This document shows, in pieces, positions 59,625 to 64,000 of a stretch of DNA of 64,000 bases. Under the pieces are notes generated by a model that saw only the letters and a program-made list of their open reading frames with translations, was not told where the DNA came from and made no database searches. The DNA is taken from NCBI RefSeq assembly GCF_022829445.1, contig NZ_JAKSXY010000061.1:124001-188000 (forward strand), read 5' to 3'. A program made the position numbers and the translations under genes. Source of the stretch: Methylobacterium sp. J-068. GTDB lineage: Bacteria; Pseudomonadota; Alphaproteobacteria; Rhizobiales; Beijerinckiaceae. Position 1 is the first letter of the stretch. Every line of letters starts with the position of its first letter.

Positions 59625-60952
59625 GTTTGCCCAACCTCGTCGCCAGAACCCTCCCCCTCCCGCGCGGGAGGGTTCTGGCGTCGCGCCTGATCCTGAGCCT
59701 CGTCCTGCTCGTCCCCCTCCCCGCCCGGGCCGAGATCGATCCCGGCGACCTCACCCTCACGGTGACGCCGGAGCGCAACGGCAATGCCGATCCGTTCGCG
59801 CGCGAGATGGTGCTGCTGCGCATCCACGGGGTGTATCGGCAAACGATCCTGCTGGAGGAGGTGATTCAGCCCTCGCTGGCCAATTTCAGCTGGACGCAAC
59901 TCGGCCGCGACACCTGGTCGAAGACCCGTCTGCCCGATGGGCAGGTGGCGATCGCCTTCGAGCGGGTGGTGGCGATCTTCCCGCACCATCCGGGCGACTT
60001 CACCATCGAGCCGTTCATCCACCGCCTCACCGTCAACGACGGCGGCAAGCGCCTCGTGGTGGACGTGCCCTCCGCCCCCGTGACCCTGCCGGTGGCGACC
60101 TGGACGAAGCCGGTCGGCGGCCCCGACGCCAAGGAGCCGTGGTGGCTGCCGGCCAAGGACGTGACGATCACGGACTCGTGGAGCCCCGACCCCGAGACGG
60201 TGAAGATCGGCGAGACCACCCGGCGCATCGTCACCCTGGAGGCGCAGGGCATGGTGGCCGAGGGGCTGCCGCCCCGGCCGGTGATGCGCACGCGCGGCAT
60301 CCTCACCTTCGCGGGGCCCGTCACCCGCGAGACGATCATCACCCCCGCGGGTCCGGTGGCGCGGGCCACCTACCAGTGGGACGTGCGCCCCGCGATCGCG
60401 GAGATCATCCCGCTCGACGCGATCAGCATCCCGTGGTTCGACACGGTCTCGCGCACCCTGCGGGAGGCCGAGATTCCCGCCCGCCAGATCGGCGGCGGCC
60501 TGCCGGACCGGGAGGACGAGGCGAAGCCGATCCTGCCGGCCTCTCCCGTCATCGTCGCGGCCTCCGCCCTCTTCGCCTTCGGGCTCGGGCTGGCCCTCCT
60601 CGGCTTCGGCGGCGGCGGCACGGCGCGCCGGCGCCTCGATGGCCGCACCCGCCGGGCGCTGCGCCGGGCCGCGGCCGCCCGCGACGCTAAGGCGTTCCGG
60701 GCCGTCCTGGCGCCCGCCCTCCAGGGCGAGCCCGCCCTCGCGGAGGCTTGGCGCGCGCGCGCCGACGTCGCGGCGGCCCTGAGCGCCCTCGACGGCGCCC
60801 TCTACGCGCGGACCGCGCCGGATGCGCCGGCACCGGACCTCGATCTCGTCGGACTCGCGGGCAAGCTGTCGCGGCCGGTGACGATCGCGCGGGCCGCGCC
60901 GAACTCGACCCGCCTCGCCCCCCTCGACGGTCCGTCCCCCGCCGGTCGCTGA
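59618..60952 (+). CDS. BatD-like oxygen-tolerance family protein
   Basis: A 444-residue exported and membrane-anchored protein. A signal peptide (cleavage near ARA-EI, residue 38) is followed by several beta-sandwich repeats (LTLTVTPERNGNADPFAREMVL in part, TIEPFIHRLTVNDGGK, VKIGETTRRIVTLEAQGM) and a helix at about 307-330 with a cytoplasmic tail. Such architecture is that of BatD. A 40-bp hairpin lies within the codons for residues 9-21 of the signal peptide. It is the last gene of the operon, with the convergent phosphatase gene 13 bases away. Confidence 0.88.
   Translation: MVSLPNLVARTLPLPRGRVLASRLILSLVLLVPLPARAEIDPGDLTLTVTPERNGNADPFAREMVLLRIHGVYRQTILLEEVIQPSLANFSWTQLGRDTWSKTRLPDGQVAIAFERVVAIFPHHPGDFTIEPFIHRLTVNDGGKRLVVDVPSAPVTLPVATWTKPVGGPDAKEPWWLPAKDVTITDSWSPDPETVKIGETTRRIVTLEAQGMVAEGLPPRPVMRTRGILTFAGPVTRETIITPAGPVARATYQWDVRPAIAEIIPLDAISIPWFDTVSRTLREAEIPARQIGGGLPDREDEAKPILPASPVIVAASALFAFGLGLALLGFGGGGTARRRLDGRTRRALRRAAAARDAKAFRAVLAPALQGEPALAEAWRARADVAAALSALDGALYARTAPDAPAPDLDLVGLAGKLSRPVTIARAAPNSTRLAPLDGPSPAGR
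59641..59680. repeat. Long palindrome inside the batD-like signal-peptide codons
   Basis: Arms CGCCAGAACCCTCCC (59641-59655) and GGGAGGGTTCTGGCG (59666-59680), 15 bp each and perfect, with a 10-base loop. The inner CTCCCGCGCGGGAG (59657-59670) is itself a palindrome, so two folds compete. It starts 23 bases after the ATG. Confidence 0.85.
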
Positions 60953-60965
60953 GCGATGCCAGCGC

Positions 60966-61700
60966 CTACTCGCGCCGCAGTACGCGGTCGACGATGAGGT
61001 TCGACCAGCGCCCGTCCTTCACGGAGGCCTCGAGCGCCACGGGGTCGTAGCGCTCCCGAACCCAGTCCTCGAAGGCGATCGGGTCGCGCGCGGCCGCCTC
61101 GAGATAGGCCGTGAAGAACCGGTCCAGGATGCCGGTCTTGGCCTGCCGGACATGACCGTAGCGGAGCGAGAGCTGGCGCATCGCCTCGCGGGGCGGCACA
61201 TTCTCCTCGAAGACGAGGTAGAGGGCGGCGGCGAGCCCGGCCCGGTCGGCGCCGGACTTGCAGTGGATCAGGGCCGGGTAAGGGATCGTCGCGTAGATCC
61301 GCTTCAGCGCGAGGATGGTCCCGGCCTCGGGCGCCGCGCGGGAGCGCAGGGCGATGGTCCGGAAGTCGAGGCCGAGCGCCCGGCAGCGCTCGCGCTCCAG
61401 GGGCCCGGAGCCGTATTCGGGCTCGCCGCGCAGGCAGACGATGGTGCGGAGGCCGGCGCGCGCCATCGCGTCGATCTGGTGCGGGGCGGGCTGGGCCGAG
61501 CGCCAGAGCCGGCCCGCGCCGACCCGATGCCGGTTGAGGTAGACCAGCCGGAACAGGCCGTGGTCGGTCAGCAGCATGCTGGCCCAGGCCCGCAGCCGCT
61601 CAGACCGGTTCGCGGGCGGGCGTTCCCAGCGGGCGATCCGGGCCAGCCGCCGTGCGTTGCGCCGAGCGTAATGGGCCGCGTCGCGCCTCCAGAGCCTCAT
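60966..61700 (-). CDS. Dual-specificity/tyrosine phosphatase-like protein
   Basis: A 244-residue cytoplasmic protein with the cysteine phosphatase loop HCKSGADRAG (Cys147, Arg153). GRLWRSAQPAPHQIDAMARAGLRTIVCLRG (in two parts) is the typical entry to this fold. A basic N-terminal region precedes it. It lies 29 bases after a glycosyltransferase gene in the same direction, which suggests a role in envelope polysaccharide or lipid A/inositol-phosphate-type chemistry, but the substrate is unknown. ATG 61700 is the first plausible start and has no strong ribosome site. Confidence 0.85.
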   Translation of the reverse strand: MRLWRRDAAHYARRNARRLARIARWERPPANRSERLRAWASMLLTDHGLFRLVYLNRHRVGAGRLWRSAQPAPHQIDAMARAGLRTIVCLRGEPEYGSGPLERERCRALGLDFRTIALRSRAAPEAGTILALKRIYATIPYPALIHCKSGADRAGLAAALYLVFEENVPPREAMRQLSLRYGHVRQAKTGILDRFFTAYLEAAARDPIAFEDWVRERYDPVALEASVKDGRWSNLIVDRVLRRE

Positions 61701-61729
61701 GAGCCGGCCCGATCCGCGACCGACAAGGC

Positions 61730-62512
61730 TCAGCGCGTCCGTTCCTTGGGGAAATAGAGGATCGCGAGGCGGTAGGTCCGCAGCATGGCGATGGTGATGG
61801 CGACGATGAAGCCGTACACGCCGCCCGTGACGTGCATCTTCATGAAATAATATTTGAAAAAGACCAGCATCGGCTCGAACGCGATCCGGAGCGGGGTCAG
61901 GGGTGACTTCTTCTTGATCTCGCCGGTTTGCAACTTGTAATAGGCGATGTTCTTCTCGACCAGATGAGCGATCGAGCGGATCGACTGGTGGAAGATCGGC
62001 GCCCGGATACGGCCCCTGTGCGCGGGCGCAACCTTGACCTCGTCGAACACGGCGCTGTCGGGGAAGCGGCAGCGGGTCCGGTCGTAGAGCCGGACGTAGT
62101 CGTGGTAATCGGCGAGCGGCCTCGGCCGCGCGTCGCCGGGATAGACCTGCGTGATCCGGAATTCGAAGCCGTGGATCGCCTCGGGGATCGGCGCGCTCAG
62201 CAGCTTCGTGAGTTCGGCGCGGGTGGCCTCCGTCAGCCACTCGTCCGCGTCGAGGTTCAGGATCCAGTCGTGGCGCGCCACGCCCTCGGCGAAGCGCTTC
62301 TGCTGGCCGTAGCCTTCCCAGTCGCGATGGATGCAGGTGGCTCCGAAATCCTCGCAGATCGTCACGGTGCCGTCGGTGCTGCCGGAATCCACCACGACGA
62401 TCTCGGAGACGAGGCCCCGGACGCTCTCGAGGCAGCGCAGGATCCGGTCCGCCTCGTTCTTCGTGATGATCGTGCACGAGACTGGGATTCTGAGGGCCGG
62501 ATCAGGTTTCAC
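61730..62512 (-). CDS. Family 2 glycosyltransferase, WaaE/KdtX-like (LPS core type)
   Basis: A 260-residue GT2 enzyme with VSCTIITKNEADRILRCLES, the nucleotide aspartate Asp42 (VVDSGSTDGT), the DXD NLDADEW (Asp88, Asp90) and the family-specific CIHRDWEGYGQQKRFA. The C-terminus has SPLTPLRIAFEP followed by a membrane-associated segment (about 205-250). This matches beta-1,4-glucosyltransferases of the LPS inner core. Translation probably starts at GTG 62512, which gives standard length; the frame is open further upstream without coding character. Confidence 0.87.
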   Translation of the reverse strand: MKPDPALRIPVSCTIITKNEADRILRCLESVRGLVSEIVVVDSGSTDGTVTICEDFGATCIHRDWEGYGQQKRFAEGVARHDWILNLDADEWLTEATRAELTKLLSAPIPEAIHGFEFRITQVYPGDARPRPLADYHDYVRLYDRTRCRFPDSAVFDEVKVAPAHRGRIRAPIFHQSIRSIAHLVEKNIAYYKLQTGEIKKKSPLTPLRIAFEPMLVFFKYYFMKMHVTGGVYGFIVAITIAMLRTYRLAILYFPKERTR

Positions 62513-62660
62513 CTGGGGGATTCCCGTCGCTGGTCCGAGGCTTCGTAGCGGCGGCGTGGGGGTTTTACAACGCGCGGCCCGACGGGCGAGGGTCGAAGAA
62601 CAATCCTTAACCGTCTGTTTACCCTGATCGGTGACCGCTGGACGATCACGAGGACGGGCC

Positions 62661-63032
62661 ATGCGACGAGGGATGATGGCGGCACGCGGGTTGGCGGGGC
62701 TGTGGCTCGTCGCGGGCCTGCTGCCGGCCGTGGCCGCCGACTTCGCCGAACCCATCACGCCGGGCCGCCTGCGCGGCGAGGCCGTGGACCCCTTGCCGCG
62801 CTACTTCCCGCGCGCCGAGGGCGAGGATTCCGCGGGCCGCCGTTTCGTGCCCGCGCGGCGTCAGGCGCCGCGCTGCCGCCTGCGGCGGGTTCCGATCCCC
62901 ACCGACGCGCCCGGCGATCCGAGCTATGTCGGCTCCGCCTACGGCCTGGGCAAGCCGAGCTATTACGGCTTCACGCCGCCGCTCGGGGTGGACGATCCCT
63001 ACGGCCGTCCCCTGCTGCCCTATTGCCCCTGA
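62661..63032 (+). CDS. Small hypothetical exported protein
   Basis: A 123-residue precursor with a signal peptide (RRGMMAARGLAGLWLVAGLL, cleavage near VAA-DF) and a proline/tyrosine-rich mature part (GSAYGLGKPSYYGFTPPLG, DPYGRPLLPYCP). Two cysteines are present. No domain is recognised. GAGGA lies six bases before the ATG. It is divergent from the glycosyltransferase gene. Confidence 0.7.
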   Translation: MRRGMMAARGLAGLWLVAGLLPAVAADFAEPITPGRLRGEAVDPLPRYFPRAEGEDSAGRRFVPARRQAPRCRLRRVPIPTDAPGDPSYVGSAYGLGKPSYYGFTPPLGVDDPYGRPLLPYCP

Positions 63033-63102
63033 CGGCTGGCGCGGCGGCGCGCGGGTGATTAGGTCTGGCGCCGTTCGCCGGACACGTTTCACGAGGTCGC
63101 CC

Positions 63103-63957
63103 TTGTCCCATGCCCCGCTCGCCCGCTTCACGGCGGCCGCCCCCCTGCGCGCCGAGCTCGCCGGCTGGCGCCGGTCCGGCGCGCGCGTGGTGCTGGTACC
63201 GACCATGGGCGCCCTGCACGCGGGCCACCTCGCCCTGATGGAGCGGGCGAAGGCCCTGGGGGATCGCGTGGTGGCGAGCATCTTCGTCAACCCGACGCAG
63301 TTCGGCCCCAACGAGGACTTTTCGCGCTACCCGCGCGACACCGAGGCCGATCTCGCCCTGCTCGCCGGGGCCGGCGTCGATGCGGCCTACCTGCCGGAGG
63401 TCGCGGGCATGTACCCTGAGCACTTCTCCACCCGGATCGAGGTCGAGGGCCTCACGGAGGGCCTGTGCGGCGCCTATCGGCCGGGGCATTTCTCGGGTGT
63501 CGCCACCGTGGTGACGAAGCTCCTGAACCAGGTCCAGCCCGATCTAGCGCTGTTCGGCGAGAAGGATTTCCAGCAGCTCCTCGTGATCCGCCGCGCGGTA
63601 CGCGACCTCGACCTGCCCGTGGAGATCCAGGGCGTGCCGACCCTGCGGGAGGCGGACGGCCTCGCCCTGTCCTCGCGCAACCGCTACCTCGACGCCGACG
63701 CGCGGGCCCGCGCCCCCCGCCTGCACGCGGTCCTGGCGCGCATTGCCGAGGGTCTGAGCGCCGGCGGGGACGCGGCGCGTCTGTTGGAGGAGGGCCGCGC
63801 CACGCTGGCGGCGGCGGGCTTCGATCCGGTGCAGTATCTGGATGTCCGGGACGCCGAGACCCTCGCGCCGGTGGAGCGCGTGGCCCGGCCGGCCCGGGTC
63901 CTGGCGGCGGCCTATCTCGGCCGCACGCGCCTCATCGACAACGTCGCAGTGGGCTAG
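63103..63957 (+). CDS. panC: Pantothenate synthetase
   Basis: ATP-dependent condensation of pantoate and beta-alanine. The 284-residue protein has the HIGH-like PTMGALHAGHLALM, FVNPTQFGPNEDFSRYPR, GLCGAYRPGHFSGVATVV, LFGEKDFQQLLVIRR and LALSSRNRYL blocks. The start is a TTG at 63103: GAGG stands six bases before it and the length then equals the family norm, whereas the upstream ATG at 62926 would overlap another gene. panB is not in view. Confidence 0.95.
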   Translation: MSHAPLARFTAAAPLRAELAGWRRSGARVVLVPTMGALHAGHLALMERAKALGDRVVASIFVNPTQFGPNEDFSRYPRDTEADLALLAGAGVDAAYLPEVAGMYPEHFSTRIEVEGLTEGLCGAYRPGHFSGVATVVTKLLNQVQPDLALFGEKDFQQLLVIRRAVRDLDLPVEIQGVPTLREADGLALSSRNRYLDADARARAPRLHAVLARIAEGLSAGGDAARLLEEGRATLAAAGFDPVQYLDVRDAETLAPVERVARPARVLAAAYLGRTRLIDNVAVG

Positions 63958-63993
63958 AGCCGTTGCCGGTCGCGTTGCGACCGGCAACGGCTC
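63957..63993 (+). terminator. Perfect 17-bp hairpin at the panC stop
   Basis: GAGCCGTTGCCGGTCGC, loop GTT, GCGACCGGCAACGGCTC. The left arm begins inside the TAG stop codon. Extremely stable; a T-run is not visible before the window ends, so it may be a terminator or a dispersed palindrome. Confidence 0.6.
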
Positions 63994-64000
63994 TCAGTCC

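Noticed and set aside
54320-60952. Reading the MoxR cluster as the mxaRSACKLD methanol dehydrogenase maturation genes
   Set aside because: Gene order, the DUF4381 and TPR/BatD members and absence of mxaF, mxaJ, mxaG or mxaI nearby fit the Bat operon better.

Overview
The window is very GC-rich DNA that reads as the chromosome of a pink-pigmented facultative methylotroph-like alphaproteobacterium, most likely Methylobacterium or Methylorubrum (Rhizobiales/Hyphomicrobiales). The pointers are an ALA-synthase-type hemA (C4 haem pathway), formate-tetrahydrofolate ligase, a CheZ of the alphaproteobacterial type, the small-membrane-protein/xerD versus aroK/aroB divergent pair, and the DUF2948-hisD-UPF0262-phosphatase chain. 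Nothing looks like a prophage, CRISPR array, rRNA, tRNA or intact insertion sequence. The genus is an inference; the phylum-level placement is well supported.

Layout. 1-9 kb: end of an unidentified gene, a spermidine-synthase-fold methyltransferase, formate-THF ligase, a heavy-metal-binding (HMA) protein, a degenerate EAL protein, a HAD-IIA hydrolase, cheY-cheZ and a solitary bioF. 9-18.7 kb: a three-domain acyltransferase/acyl-ACP synthetase divergent from a TetR-type regulator, a chemoreceptor, a protein with two tandem gamma-carbonic-anhydrase folds, moaE and a PerM/AI-2E permease. 18.7-25 kb: xerD and its small partner, aroK-aroB, a 954-residue hybrid histidine kinase, then a roughly 1-kb gene-poor stretch. 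25.8-30.4 kb: a sulfate ABC transporter operon (binding protein, cysT, cysW, cysA) and a DUF4337 membrane protein. 30.4-31.6 kb: palindromic repeats and a compositionally foreign glycosyltransferase. 31.7-38.2 kb: tex and the divergent periplasmic-glucan pair (opgG/D-type, opgH). 38.3-42.1 kb: a trans-sulfuration PLP enzyme, tspO, hemA. 42.2-48.3 kb: murA and the hisD chain, interrupted by two opposite-strand genes. 48.3-54 kb: NlpC/P60 hydrolase, SDR, MgtC, pyrE, a fluoroacetate-dehalogenase-like hydrolase and a BrnT/BrnA toxin-antitoxin pair. 54.2-61 kb: a compact seven-gene MoxR-Bat operon. 61-64 kb: a tyrosine phosphatase with an LPS-type glycosyltransferase, a small exported protein and panC.

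How they fit together: most genes are housekeeping (shikimate, histidine, pyrimidine, pantothenate, biotin, haem, peptidoglycan, sulfate uptake, C1 metabolism). Envelope functions recur: Aas-type acyl transfer, osmoregulated glucans, three glycosyltransferases, NlpC/P60 and the Bat system. The most unusual items are the tandem gamma-CA protein, whose two domains have lost complementary zinc ligands; a set of inverted repeats that look like undescribed operators in divergent promoters; short tandem repeats (mostly 15 or 18 bp) that lengthen N-termini or linkers of several unrelated proteins; and a long hairpin lying inside the signal-peptide codons of the batD-like gene.
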